A stretch of DNA of 64,000 bases, from positions 1 through 64,000 of the forward strand of contig NZ_WIRE01000001.1 of the NCBI RefSeq assembly GCF_009601165.1, written 5' to 3'. Under the pieces are notes generated by a model that saw only the letters and a list, made by a program, of their open reading frames with translations, did not search any database and had not been told where the DNA came from. Of this stretch, positions 9,603-18,549 are shown piece after piece. This stretch comes from Alcanivorax sediminis (lineage in GTDB: Bacteria; Pseudomonadota; Gammaproteobacteria; Pseudomonadales; Alcanivoracaceae). A program made the translations under genes and the position numbers. Positions within the stretch are counted from its first letter, which is position 1. Every line of letters starts with the position of its first letter.

Positions 9603-9680
9603 ACCCCTGAAGCCTGACGCCAAACGCCGGACGACTAACCGGCAGCTGCGTCAGGTCTTGGGTGTCCTGATTCAGGCGCG
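9603..9680. repeat. degenerate heptad-word element
   Basis: Between hemJ and thiD. The words CCTGACG, CCAAACG, CCGGACG are spaced by 7 bases (about 9613-9633). A looser complementary side (GTCAGG, CCTGATTCAGG) follows at about 9650-9676. It resembles the clearer GACGCC-type elements at 54.1 and 60.3 kb but is much more decayed. Confidence 0.45.
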
Positions 9681-9683
9681 CCA

Positions 9684-10442
9684 ATGAAACCGAATATTCT
9701 TGTCATTGCTGGTCATGACCCCTCCGGAGGGGCAGGTATCCACGCGGATATCGAAGCTATCCGGGCGCTGGGCGGTTTTGCTTCCACTCTGATCACCGGG
9801 CTGACGGTGCAAAACAGCCAGAACGTGAGAGGCTTCCAGCTCACCGACATCGCCCTGCTGGAACAACAGGCCGATGCCCTGCTGGATGACTTCGAGTATC
9901 AGGCAGTGAAAATTGGCATGACCGGCTCGGTCGCCATCATCGAGTTCATCGCCCGGCTGCTGGACCGACTACCCGGGGTACCGGTGGTGCTGGATCCGGT
10001 ACTGGCCGCCGAAGCAGGCGGCAGCCTGACCCGTGAGTCCCTGGCTGAAGTGATGCTCAACACGTTGGCGCCGCGATGCGAGGTGATGACACCCAACCTG
10101 CCGGAAGCAGAACAACTGTGCGGCCTGCAAGGGGTGTCGTCCTGTGGTGAAGCCCTGGTCAACGCCAGCGGTCAGGCGGTCTTGATCACCGGCACCCACG
10201 ATGACACGACCCATGTGACCAACCACCTGTTCACCGCTGGCGGCATGCAGCAATGGCAATGGGAGCGCCTGCCGCACAGCTATCACGGCTCCGGCTGCAC
10301 CCTCGCTTCCGCTATTGCCTGCCTGCGCGGCCACGGCGAATCGTTGGCCAACGCGGTGGCGGACGGACAGGCCCACGTGGATCGCTTCCTGCGCAGCGCC
10401 TTCCGCCCCGGTAACGGCCAGTACGTCCCGGACCGCCGATGA
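9684..10442 (+). CDS. thiD: hydroxymethylpyrimidine/phosphomethylpyrimidine kinase
   Basis: Two-step kinase that makes HMP-diphosphate for thiamine synthesis. The 252-residue product has the ThiD signature GHDPSGGAGIHADI at the N-terminus and the ribokinase-fold anion hole near the C-terminus (HGSGCTLASA). It overlaps thiE by four bases (ATGA), so translation is probably coupled. I looked for a TPP riboswitch in the 84 bases upstream and saw none. Confidence 0.96.
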   Translation: MKPNILVIAGHDPSGGAGIHADIEAIRALGGFASTLITGLTVQNSQNVRGFQLTDIALLEQQADALLDDFEYQAVKIGMTGSVAIIEFIARLLDRLPGVPVVLDPVLAAEAGGSLTRESLAEVMLNTLAPRCEVMTPNLPEAEQLCGLQGVSSCGEALVNASGQAVLITGTHDDTTHVTNHLFTAGGMQQWQWERLPHSYHGSGCTLASAIACLRGHGESLANAVADGQAHVDRFLRSAFRPGNGQYVPDRR

Positions 10443-11071
10443 CAAACAAAACCATTAATGGCCTCTATGCCATCACCGACCCCGCACTGACCCCTGATGA
10501 GCGACTACTTCCGGCGGTTGAGGCGGCTTTGTTTGGCGGCGCCCGGCTGCTGCAATACCGCGACAAAACCGCCTCTGCAGACCAGCGCCGTCGCCGCGCC
10601 AGCCAGTTACGGGCGCTTTGTCACGAATACGATGCCCTGTTCATCGTCAACGACGACCCGGCACTGGCGGCAGAAGTGGGCGCCGACGGCGTTCATATCG
10701 GCCAGAGCGATGGAGGCATTGCCACCGCCCGCGCCCTGCTGGGTGACAACCGCATCATTGGCGTGACCTGCCATGGCGACCTGAGGCTCGCTCGTCAGGC
10801 AGCGGATGCGGGCGCGGACTACCTGGCCATGGGCCGCTTCTTCGCGTCCCGCACCAAGCCCCAGGCGCCACCGGCCGACATTGCCAGCCTGAAACAGGCC
10901 TGCGACGAGTTTCCTCTGCCCGTGGTAGCCATCGGCGGAGTGAATGCGGATAATGCGCCCCTGCTGATCCAGGCTGGCGCCGCCAGCGTGGCCGTTATCG
11001 AGGCCCTGTTCGGCCATTCCGACCCGGCTGACATCGAAGCCGCCGCACGCCGTATCAGCGACCTTTTCTGA
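10439..11071 (+). CDS. thiE: thiamine-phosphate synthase
   Basis: Joins HMP-diphosphate to thiazole phosphate. The 210-residue TIM-barrel protein shows the family motifs QYRDK, VNDD (in [10 protein letters not shown]), GVHIGQ and AIGGV. Start overlaps the thiD stop. The thiD-thiE-hemL order matches P. aeruginosa. Confidence 0.96.
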   Translation: MTNKTINGLYAITDPALTPDERLLPAVEAALFGGARLLQYRDKTASADQRRRRASQLRALCHEYDALFIVNDDPALAAEVGADGVHIGQSDGGIATARALLGDNRIIGVTCHGDLRLARQAADAGADYLAMGRFFASRTKPQAPPADIASLKQACDEFPLPVVAIGGVNADNAPLLIQAGAASVAVIEALFGHSDPADIEAAARRISDLF

Positions 11072-11103
11072 CCAGTTCAGACCCGAGATTCAGGAGACAC
11101 ACC

Positions 11104-12390
11104 ATGCCCCGCAAGCAATCCGAAAAACTGTTTCGTCAGGCCCAGAAGCACATTCCCGGGGGCGTGAATTCCCCGGTGCGCGCTTTCAAGGGCGTCGGTG
11201 GCACCCCGGTGTTCTTCCACCAGGCCGCAGGCCCCTATCTCTACGATGAAGATGACAATCGCTACATCGATTATGTGGGCTCCTGGGGACCGATGATCCT
11301 CGGCCATAACCATCCGGACGTGATTGCCGCCGTGGAAGCGGCGGTGAAAAATGGCCTCAGCTTCGGCGCCCCCACGGCCGCCGAAATTGCCATGGCCGAC
11401 AAGGTCTGCAAGCTGGTGCCCTCCATGGACATGGTGCGCATGGTCAACTCCGGCACCGAAGCCACCATGAGCGCCATCCGCCTGGCCCGTGGTTACACTG
11501 GCCGCGACAAGATTATCAAGTTTGAAGGTTGCTACCACGGCCACGTGGACAGCCTGCTGGTCAAGGCCGGCTCCGGCGCCCTGACCCTGGGCAACCCCAG
11601 CTCTCCGGGGATCCCGGACGCGGTTACCGCCGATACGCTGGTTCTCAACTACAACGATGCCGCCGCCGTGGAAAGCGCCTTCAACGAATTCGGCGAGCAG
11701 ATCGCGGCCGTCATCGTGGAGCCGGTGGCGGGCAACATGAACTGTGTGCCGCCAACCCCGGCTTTCCTGCAGGCCTTGCGCAAGTATTGTGATGAGCACG
11801 GCAGCGTGCTGATCTTTGACGAAGTGATGACCGGTTTCCGGGTCGCCCTGGGGGGCGCCCAGGCCCTTTACGACATCACACCTGACATGACCACCCTGGG
11901 CAAGATCATCGGTGGCGGTATGCCGGTAGGTGCCTTTGGTGGCAAGAAGGAAATCATGGAACACCTGGCACCGCTGGGGCCGGTCTATCAGGCTGGCACC
12001 TTGTCCGGCAACCCGGTGGCCATGGCCGCAGGACTGGCCACCCTGAAGCTGATCAGCAAGCCTGGCTTCCATGACGCCCTGACCGAGAAAACCACCCGAC
12101 TGCTGACCGGCCTTACTGAAGCCGCCCACGCCGAAGGCGTGGCCTTCACCACCGCTCAAGCTGGAGCCATGTTCGGTCTGTTCTTCACCGACCAGAGCCG
12201 GGTGAGCAGCTTTGCAGAAGTGATGGCCTGTGACAGCGAGCGCTTCAACCGTTTCTTCCACGCCATGCTGGATCAGGGTATCTACCTGGCGCCCAGCGCG
12301 TTCGAAGCCGGATTCGTGTCTGCAGCGCACAGTGATGACGATATCGAGGCTACCATCGCGGCGGCGCGCAAGGCATTCGGGAAGGTCTGA
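11104..12390 (+). CDS. hemL: glutamate-1-semialdehyde 2,1-aminomutase
   Basis: PLP-dependent enzyme that makes 5-aminolevulinate from glutamate-1-semialdehyde in the C5 heme pathway. The 428-residue product has the N-terminal signature [11 protein letters not shown] and the PLP aspartate in [10 protein letters not shown]. Lys267 in [11 protein letters not shown] is the cofactor lysine. An AGGAG sequence precedes the ATG. It is 33 bases after thiE and probably the last gene of that operon. Length is normal. Confidence 0.98.
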   Translation: MPRKQSEKLFRQAQKHIPGGVNSPVRAFKGVGGTPVFFHQAAGPYLYDEDDNRYIDYVGSWGPMILGHNHPDVIAAVEAAVKNGLSFGAPTAAEIAMADKVCKLVPSMDMVRMVNSGTEATMSAIRLARGYTGRDKIIKFEGCYHGHVDSLLVKAGSGALTLGNPSSPGIPDAVTADTLVLNYNDAAAVESAFNEFGEQIAAVIVEPVAGNMNCVPPTPAFLQALRKYCDEHGSVLIFDEVMTGFRVALGGAQALYDITPDMTTLGKIIGGGMPVGAFGGKKEIMEHLAPLGPVYQAGTLSGNPVAMAAGLATLKLISKPGFHDALTEKTTRLLTGLTEAAHAEGVAFTTAQAGAMFGLFFTDQSRVSSFAEVMACDSERFNRFFHAMLDQGIYLAPSAFEAGFVSAAHSDDDIEATIAAARKAFGKV

Positions 12391-12400
12391 AGAAACAGGT

Positions 12401-12508
12401 TTGAGTTTTTAGAAGCGAGTTTCGAAAATCAAAAGCAAAAACCACATTGTTTAAAGGTTTTTGCGACTCGTCACTCGCTTCTCGTTACTCCTTACTGCTT
12501 TTATCGCG
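12401..12508. repeat. heptad-word palindromic element 2
   Basis: Between convergent hemL and ybaK. The left arm (12404-12430) contains GAAGCGAGTTTCGAAAA. The right arm (12460-12497) runs ACTCGTC, ACTCGCT, TCTCGTT, ACTCCTT, ACTGCTT with a strict 7-base period. The core is A/T-rich here, unlike most other copies. The right arm runs into the ybaK coding region and supplies its stop codon and last codons. Confidence 0.75.
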
Positions 12509-12967
12509 CACCAGCTCGGCCAGCTTGCCACCAGTGAGGGTGAGCAAATCCTGCGGCGCCATGGCGATTTCCAGGCCGCGGCGTCCAGCACTCATATAGA
12601 TTTCTGCCTGTGATTCCGCACTGTTGTCCAGGTACAACGGCAATCGTTTCTTCTGCCCCAACGGACTGATGCCACCGAGCACATAGCCGGTGAGGCGTTG
12701 CGCCTTGTCCGGTGGGCACATGACCGCCCTCTTGCCACCATACGCCTTGGCAAGAAACTTCAGGTCCAGCTGATGGGCCACCGGCACCATGGCCACAACG
12801 GGCTCATCGTCCACCAGTGCCACCAGTGTCTTGAATACCCGCTCGGGCGGCAGGCCGAGCAGCTCCGCCGCTTCGAGACCATAGCTTTCGGCTTTAGGGT
12901 CGTGCTCATAACTCAGCAGCTGGTGGCGGACCTTTGCTTTTTTGGCTGCCTGTACTGCCGGCGTCAT
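12485..12967 (-). CDS. ybaK: Cys-tRNA(Pro)/Cys-tRNA deacylase YbaK
   Basis: Trans-editing enzyme of the YbaK/EbsC family that hydrolyses mischarged aminoacyl-tRNA. The 160-residue product has the family pattern: the conserved lysine in VFKTLVA, the VPVAHQLDLK stretch and the loop GGISPLGQKK. Its last four residues (SSKE) and stop codon lie inside a heptad repeat arm, so the native C-terminus appears to have been reshaped by the element. It overlaps the TPR lipoprotein gene by four bases. Confidence 0.92.
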   Translation of the reverse strand: MTPAVQAAKKAKVRHQLLSYEHDPKAESYGLEAAELLGLPPERVFKTLVALVDDEPVVAMVPVAHQLDLKFLAKAYGGKRAVMCPPDKAQRLTGYVLGGISPLGQKKRLPLYLDNSAESQAEIYMSAGRRGLEIAMAPQDLLTLTGGKLAELVRDKSSKE

Positions 12968-13422
12968 ACCGGTTGCGTCCTCGGCTCCAGCGCCTTGGCG
13001 GCCCGCTCGCGGGCGTCGTCGGCGCCGGCCTTGTCACCCTGGCGCTCGCGGGCGGTGGCCACCATTTCCCAGAGCTCAGCACGGTATTGCGGGTAGTCTG
13101 GCGCCAGCCTCAGGGCCTTGAGGGCAAAACCCTCGGCACCTCGCGCGTCCCCTTCAAACAGGCGCAGGTCCGCCAGCGTCTTGTAGAGCCAGGACGAGTC
13201 CGGGGCGATATTCAATGCCCGCTCCAGATAGCGCTCTGCTGCGGCAGTTTCACCCTGATGGCGCGCGGCTTCCGCCTTGTGCAGCAACGACAGGGCCGGT
13301 GAACCGTCCAGTTCCACACTGGCCGTCATCGGCTCCGCAGGCATCTCCGGCCCGCGTACCGCGCAGCCGCTCAGCAAAACACCTATCACCAATACTCGAA
13401 TCAACCCTTGCATGCTCTTCAT
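12964..13422 (-). CDS. TPR-repeat lipoprotein
   Basis: A 152-residue protein with a lipoprotein signal peptide ending in the lipobox LLSGC (Cys at about residue 20). Tetratricopeptide-like helices follow (about 45-140; for example AERYLERALNIAPDSSWLYK). It lies 57 bases downstream of mrcB on the same strand. TPR outer-membrane lipoproteins that assist PBP1 enzymes are known (LpoA-type), so a link with PBP1b is a possibility raised by context, not shown. An alternative start is the ATG at 13413. Confidence 0.85.
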   Translation of the reverse strand: MKSMQGLIRVLVIGVLLSGCAVRGPEMPAEPMTASVELDGSPALSLLHKAEAARHQGETAAAERYLERALNIAPDSSWLYKTLADLRLFEGDARGAEGFALKALRLAPDYPQYRAELWEMVATARERQGDKAGADDARERAAKALEPRTQPV

Positions 13423-13478
13423 CCTGTCATCCCGGCACTCGCCCCCTGGCCCCGCCTGCGAGTAGCGCGCATCGGGTA

Positions 13479-15830
13479 TTAGTCAAACAATCCCTTGAAC
13501 CACCCCTTGATGCCCTTGCCGGTTTGTTTCACCGCACCACAGCCATCTGCTTGCTGGGGAATTGAGGCCTCCAGCATGGGGTAACGCCGTGCCTCACCAC
13601 AACCTTCTGCGCTAACGCGCTGGCCATCCGGGTTCATCCAGACCCATTCAATCCCGGCAGGTGGCGCTTGCGACAGGCTGCGCTGGGGCAGCTTGCCCAT
13701 CAGCCGCGCCCAGATCGGCAAGGCTCCACTGGTACCGGTGATGCCAGCACTGGCATTATCATCTCGCCCGACCCATACCACTGCCAGATGGTTGGCAGAA
13801 AAACCGGCAAACCAGGCATCACGGAAATCATCACTGGTGCCGGTTTTCCCCGCTACCTTGAGATCTTCCGGCAGGTAAGCGCGGGCAGAACGGGCGGTGC
13901 CATTCTCCACTACCTGCTGCATGGCCCACTGGGTCAGGAAGGCTGGCCCCGCCGCCACCACTTCATCCGCACTGACCGGATAGCGAGCCAGCGGCTGGCC
14001 ATCTTTGTCCAGCACATCCGTGATGGAACGCAAGCGTGTGCTAAAGCCTCCGGTGGCCAGGGGCTGGTACATCATGGCCACTTCAAACGGCGTCAACGCC
14101 AGGCTGCCCAGCAGAATACTCGGATAGCGTGGTACCTGACGGGTAACCCCAAGGGTCTCCATGGTACCGGCTACCCTGTCCAGCCCCACATCCAACCCAA
14201 GGCGGGCGGTGGCCTGGTTACGGGACTGCGCCAGCACATCCACCATGGGCATCGCCCCACGGGATTGTTTGTCAAAGTTCTGCGGGTCCCAGAGGTCACC
14301 ATTGGGCATGGCCACCTGAATCGGGCCATCCTCCACCAGGGTCGCCAGTGACCATTTTTTCGGTTGCTGTACGGCGGACAGAATCACGGCAGGCTTGGCC
14401 AGCGAGCCCATGGGGCGCTCGGCATCCAGTGCCCGGTTGAAACCGGCCTCCCGGGAGTGGCGGTTGCTGACCAGCGCCAACACATCACCCTGGGCAGGCG
14501 CTACCACCACGACCGCACCGTTGAGCTTCTTGTCTTCCTTGGGATCACGGTTATCCAGGTGCTCCTTGAGCGCCCCTTCCGCAGCCAACTGTGCCAGCAC
14601 GTCCAGAGTAGAATGGATATTCAGGCCCTCATCACTGAGCACTTCCGGCGGGTAATCCCGCGCCAGCTGTCGGCGCACCAGATCAATAAACGCCGGGAAG
14701 GCATACAGCGCAGAAGCGCCACGGGGCACCACTTCCAGAGGCCGCGTGCTGTATTTATCGTAATCCGACTGGGACAACGCGCCTTGCTCCAGCGCGACTC
14801 TCAGCACGGTATTACGACGCTCCATGGCACGCTCAGGCCGGCGACGCGGGTCGTACCAGCTGGGCCCCTTGAGCAGCGCCACCAGTGTGGCCAATTGATG
14901 GGGCTCCAACTCTTGTAGCGGGCGGCCGAACAGGAACTGGGCGCCCAGCCCCATACCGTGAATGGCGCGGGCGCCATCCTGGCCCAGGTAGACCTCGTTC
15001 AGATACGCTTCCAGGATCTGCTGCTTGCTGTAGTGCAGCTCCAGCAGCAAGGCCATGGGCATTTCCAGCAACTTGCGCGACAGGGTGCGCTCAGAACTGA
15101 GCCAGAAATTCTTTACCAACTGCTGGGTCAGGGTACTGCCGCCCTGCACCAGCCCTCCGGCCTTCAAGTTGGCCAGCATGGCACGGGCCAAGCCACGCAG
15201 CGACACTCCGTGGTGCTCATAAAAGCTCTGATCTTCGGTGGCAAGCAGCATGTCCACCAGCAGCGGCGGCACTTCTTCCAGCGGCACCAGCACCCGGTCT
15301 TCAGCATGCTGCGGATGGATACTGCCAATCTGCAGCGGCTCCAGCCTTGCCAGCCCGTCGCCCCCCGCCTGCAGTGACTGAATCTGGCCGCCGGACAGCG
15401 ACAGGCGAATCCGTCGCGGCTTTTCACCACCATCGCTGTCGTGGAAACCCCGGGTATGAATCAGCAAGCTGTTGCCCTGGGCAGAGAAACTCCCCGGTGT
15501 GGACGCTCGCGAATCGTTGCGGTAACGCATCAGGTCCAGCAGCTTGAGCATGTCCTCCCGGGACAGCACGCGCCCTTCATAGAGCTCCACAGGGCGCGCA
15601 TACACCCGTGCCGGCAGCTGCCACACATGGGCATCGAAACGCTGGCGTACCATGGCATCCAGATACGCCATGCCCGCCGCCCCGATAACCAGCAGGACCA
15701 GCGACACCTTGGCCACAAAGGCCCAGCTGAACCAACGACGATTCGCCACTTTTTTCTTGCGCGCAGGTGCTTTCTTGCGCGGTGATTGCCCCCGCGATCG
15801 TGCCGGGGTCTTTTTCGTGTTTTTAGCCAT
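13479..15830 (-). CDS. mrcB: penicillin-binding protein 1B (bifunctional transglycosylase/transpeptidase)
   Basis: Class A PBP that polymerises and cross-links peptidoglycan at the inner membrane. The 783-residue product has a very basic cytoplasmic tail (1-34), one transmembrane helix (about 35-57) and a regulatory UB2H-like region (about 65-165). The GT51 domain follows, with the catalytic glutamate in ATEDQSF (Glu199) and GGSTLTQQ (230-237). The transpeptidase domain has SLAK (Ser476), SRN (536-538) and KTGT (662-665). The ATG at 15830 gives the normal basic start. A longer upstream frame has no such support and overlaps the divergent kinase gene. Confidence 0.97.
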   Translation of the reverse strand: MAKNTKKTPARSRGQSPRKKAPARKKKVANRRWFSWAFVAKVSLVLLVIGAAGMAYLDAMVRQRFDAHVWQLPARVYARPVELYEGRVLSREDMLKLLDLMRYRNDSRASTPGSFSAQGNSLLIHTRGFHDSDGGEKPRRIRLSLSGGQIQSLQAGGDGLARLEPLQIGSIHPQHAEDRVLVPLEEVPPLLVDMLLATEDQSFYEHHGVSLRGLARAMLANLKAGGLVQGGSTLTQQLVKNFWLSSERTLSRKLLEMPMALLLELHYSKQQILEAYLNEVYLGQDGARAIHGMGLGAQFLFGRPLQELEPHQLATLVALLKGPSWYDPRRRPERAMERRNTVLRVALEQGALSQSDYDKYSTRPLEVVPRGASALYAFPAFIDLVRRQLARDYPPEVLSDEGLNIHSTLDVLAQLAAEGALKEHLDNRDPKEDKKLNGAVVVVAPAQGDVLALVSNRHSREAGFNRALDAERPMGSLAKPAVILSAVQQPKKWSLATLVEDGPIQVAMPNGDLWDPQNFDKQSRGAMPMVDVLAQSRNQATARLGLDVGLDRVAGTMETLGVTRQVPRYPSILLGSLALTPFEVAMMYQPLATGGFSTRLRSITDVLDKDGQPLARYPVSADEVVAAGPAFLTQWAMQQVVENGTARSARAYLPEDLKVAGKTGTSDDFRDAWFAGFSANHLAVVWVGRDDNASAGITGTSGALPIWARLMGKLPQRSLSQAPPAGIEWVWMNPDGQRVSAEGCGEARRYPMLEASIPQQADGCGAVKQTGKGIKGWFKGLFD

Positions 15831-15922
15831 GGGGACGGAGTATAGAGAAAATTGTGGGCGTTTTATGAGTCTATTCAGAGTGCGGGATGCCCAATATGTT
15901 CCGCATCGATGCGGGACAGGTT

Positions 15923-15950
15923 TTGCAACTGGCTCGCGGCGGCCCATAAT
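15923..15950 (+). promoter_or_regulatory. sigma-70 promoter of the PfkB kinase gene
   Basis: TTGCAA (15923-15928), 16-base spacer, CATAAT (15945-15950), 39 bases before the kinase start codon, in the divergent gap with mrcB. Confidence 0.6.
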
Positions 15951-15989
15951 AGCCGCCCTTGCCCGCCCACAACGCGAATTGGAGCACCC

Positions 15990-16994
15990 ATGACCAAGAA
16001 ATATGACGTTTATGCCCTTGGCAATGCACTGGTAGATACCGAAATCGAGGTCAGCGACGCTTTTCTGGAGCGCATGAACGTGGGCAAGGGAGTCATGACC
16101 TTGGTGGACGAGGCCCGTCAAGCCGAACTACTGACCGCTCTGGCCGAAGAAGCAGAGCCGCGTAAACAGACCAGTGGCGGCTCTGCCTGTAACACCGTCG
16201 TTGCCACTCGCTATTTCGGTGGTACCAGCTACTACGCCTGCAAAGTGGCCAGCGATGCCACCGGCGATATTTTTGTCAACGACCTGACCGCCGCCGGTGT
16301 GGACACCAATATGAACGGCAACCGTGTCAGCGGCGTGTCCGGGAAGTGCCTGGTCATGCTCACCCCGGATGCGGAACGTACCATGAATACTTATCTGGGC
16401 ATTTCCAGCGAAGTGTCCGTGCAGGATCTGGATGAAGCCGCCATTGCCGACAGTCACTATGTCTATCTGGAAGGCTATCTGGTCAGTGGCGACAGCTCCC
16501 GAGCCGCCACGGTCAAACTTCGCCAGCTGGCAGAAAAGCACGGCGTGAAAACCTCGCTGACCTTTTCCGATCCCGCCATGGTCCAGTTTTTCAAGGATGG
16601 CCTCATCGAAATGCTCGGTGACGGTGTCGACCTGCTGTTCTGCAACGAGGCAGAAGCCACAAGCTTCACTGACACCAACAGTGTGGACGAGGCTCTGCAA
16701 GCCCTGAAAGCGGTGTGCCGCTCTGCGGTGATCACTCTGGGCGCCAGGGGCGCTCTGGTGTGGGACGGTACCGACACCCATCAAATCGAACCGGTGGCCG
16801 TCGACGCTGTGGATAGCAACGGCGCAGGCGACCTCTTTGCCGGCGCCTTCCTGTATGCCATTACCCACGGCCACGACTTCGCCACCGCAGGAAAACTGGC
16901 ATCGGTGTCCTCAGCAAAATTGGTCACCCGGTTCGGCCCGCGCCTGCCGGCCGAAGATCATCTCGACATTCGCAAAACGGTTCTGGGCGAATAA
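15990..16994 (+). CDS. PfkB-family nucleoside/sugar kinase, adenosine kinase-like
   Basis: A 334-residue ribokinase-fold kinase. The N-terminal substrate-binding region (YALGNALVDTEIEV) and the glycine motif (TSGGSACNTV) match the adenosine-kinase-like branch. The anion hole and catalytic aspartate are in DSNGAGDLFAGAF near the C-terminus. The ATG at 15990 follows GGAG with good spacing. A longer frame from 15852 would run across the promoter. Substrate is uncertain: adenosine, guanosine or a related sugar. Confidence 0.9.
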   Translation: MTKKYDVYALGNALVDTEIEVSDAFLERMNVGKGVMTLVDEARQAELLTALAEEAEPRKQTSGGSACNTVVATRYFGGTSYYACKVASDATGDIFVNDLTAAGVDTNMNGNRVSGVSGKCLVMLTPDAERTMNTYLGISSEVSVQDLDEAAIADSHYVYLEGYLVSGDSSRAATVKLRQLAEKHGVKTSLTFSDPAMVQFFKDGLIEMLGDGVDLLFCNEAEATSFTDTNSVDEALQALKAVCRSAVITLGARGALVWDGTDTHQIEPVAVDAVDSNGAGDLFAGAFLYAITHGHDFATAGKLASVSSAKLVTRFGPRLPAEDHLDIRKTVLGE

Positions 16995-17039
16995 CTCACT
17001 GACTACTACCGCCCTAAAGAAAGCAGCACGGAAAAGACC

Positions 17040-17372
17040 ATGGAACACATTTGCAACCTGGACGATATCGAGCACGAAAGCGCCCGGGAGTTTCAGAAAG
17101 ACGGCCAGCCCATTCTGGTGGCCAAGTTCGACGGACAGATTCACGCCTACATCAACTGGTGCCCGCACCTGGGCATCGAGCTGAATTTCATGCCGGACGA
17201 ATTCATGGATAGCGACAAGCAGTTCATCATGTGCGCCAACCATGGCGCCCTGTTTGAAGTGCAGACAGGTCACTGCCTGTCAGGCCCCTGCCTGGGCGAC
17301 AAGCTGGTGCCTGTGCCAGTCGAAGTGCGCGGCGAGCAGGTCTGGCTGGGCGAGGTTCCGGAGCCCGCGTAA
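17040..17372 (+). CDS. Rieske [2Fe-2S] domain protein
   Basis: A 110-residue stand-alone Rieske ferredoxin-like protein. Cluster ligands are visible as CPH (in NWCPHLG) and CANH, the CXH...CXXH pattern, with about 29 residues between. It has no transmembrane helix or signal peptide, so it should be cytoplasmic. No oxygenase or reductase gene is adjacent, so its redox partner is unknown. It sits 45 bases after the PfkB kinase and 61 bases before srkA, possibly in one operon. Confidence 0.9.
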   Translation: MEHICNLDDIEHESAREFQKDGQPILVAKFDGQIHAYINWCPHLGIELNFMPDEFMDSDKQFIMCANHGALFEVQTGHCLSGPCLGDKLVPVPVEVRGEQVWLGEVPEPA

Positions 17373-17433
17373 TTTGGCTGGACGCCGGAGTCCGAAAGCC
17401 CCACGCTGACAACGCCAACCCTGAGGCCAATCC

Positions 17434-18390
17434 ATGTCCCACCCCTTTGACGATCTCACCCCGGACTTCATGCTCGATGCGGTGGATGGCGCGGGCTTCC
17501 TCAGCGACGGCCGACTGCTGCAGCTGAACAGCTTTGAAAACCGGGTCTATCAGGTGGGCCAGGAAGAAGGCCCGCCAGTGATTGTGAAGTTCTACCGCCC
17601 GCAGCGCTGGAGCGACGAGCAGATTCTGGAGGAGCACGCCTTCAGCCTGTTTCTGGTTGAGCGGGATCTGCCCGTAGTAGCACCAGAAGTACGCGATGGC
17701 ATCAGCCTGTTTCATTGCGACGGGTTTTCCTTTGCCGTATTTCGCCGTGCCGGCGGCCATGCTCCGGAACTGGCCAACGACAGCCACCTGGAACAGCTGG
17801 GCCGAACCCTGGCTCGCTGGCATGCCTGTGGCAGCGACCGCCCCTACCAGCAGCGCCCAACCCTCGATGCCGTCGACGACATTCGTACCGCCAGCACCTT
17901 TCTGATCAACGATGTGGTCGACCTCAACTACCGGGGCCAGTATCGCGATCTGATCGGGCAGCTACTGGAAGCCATCGAACAACGCCTGGCGGACCTGAAC
18001 TTTCCCCTGCTGAACGTTCACGGTGACTGCCACACCGGCAACATCCTGTGGCGAGATGACAGCCCCCACTTCGTGGACCTGGACGACAGCCTGCGCGCGC
18101 CAGCCATGCAGGACCTGTGGATGCTGCTATCAGGAGAAGATGACGAACAACAGCATCAACTGCGCGTGCTCGCCAAAGGCTACGACACTTTTCTGCCTTT
18201 TCCCTGGGAACAGAAAGCCCTGATCGAGCCCCTGCGCATCCGCCGCATGGTCTGCTACGACGCCTGGCTGGCCCGCCGCTGGGACGACCCGGCCTTCCCT
18301 CCGGCCTTCCCCTGGTTTGAATCCATGAATTACTGGAGCGGCCAACTCAACCTGCTTCAACAGCAGCTGCGGGACATGCAATCGCGATAG
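17434..18390 (+). CDS. srkA: stress response kinase A (YihE-type)
   Basis: Protein kinase-like enzyme of the aminoglycoside phosphotransferase superfamily. In E. coli SrkA (YihE) counters MazF- and Cpx-linked death. The 318-residue product has the family start (DDLTPDFMLDAVD), the ATP-binding lysine in VIVKFYRP, the catalytic loop HGDCHTGNILW and the metal aspartate in VDLDD. Length is typical. Confidence 0.93.
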   Translation: MSHPFDDLTPDFMLDAVDGAGFLSDGRLLQLNSFENRVYQVGQEEGPPVIVKFYRPQRWSDEQILEEHAFSLFLVERDLPVVAPEVRDGISLFHCDGFSFAVFRRAGGHAPELANDSHLEQLGRTLARWHACGSDRPYQQRPTLDAVDDIRTASTFLINDVVDLNYRGQYRDLIGQLLEAIEQRLADLNFPLLNVHGDCHTGNILWRDDSPHFVDLDDSLRAPAMQDLWMLLSGEDDEQQHQLRVLAKGYDTFLPFPWEQKALIEPLRIRRMVCYDAWLARRWDDPAFPPAFPWFESMNYWSGQLNLLQQQLRDMQSR

Positions 18391-18549
18391 CACACCCTGA
18401 AGTTGTTAACAGAGCCCCTGGCGATCCCTTCAAAACATTACCATTGGTTACTTTTTAACCTCACTCACAGGTCTATATTAATTCTTATGCCGGAGAAGGA
18501 TTCTCTGGCGCTACTTTCGCCCGCACGATGGACTCAGGGGGATATGCCA

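Noticed and set aside
9601..9683. TPP riboswitch before thiD
   Set aside because: No THI-box core (CTGAGA with its partner ACC...GATC elements) is visible and the gap is only 84 bases.
11077..12330. 417-codon open frame antisense to hemL
   Set aside because: hemL is a clear, full-length enzyme gene; the antisense product has no motif and a shadow-type composition.
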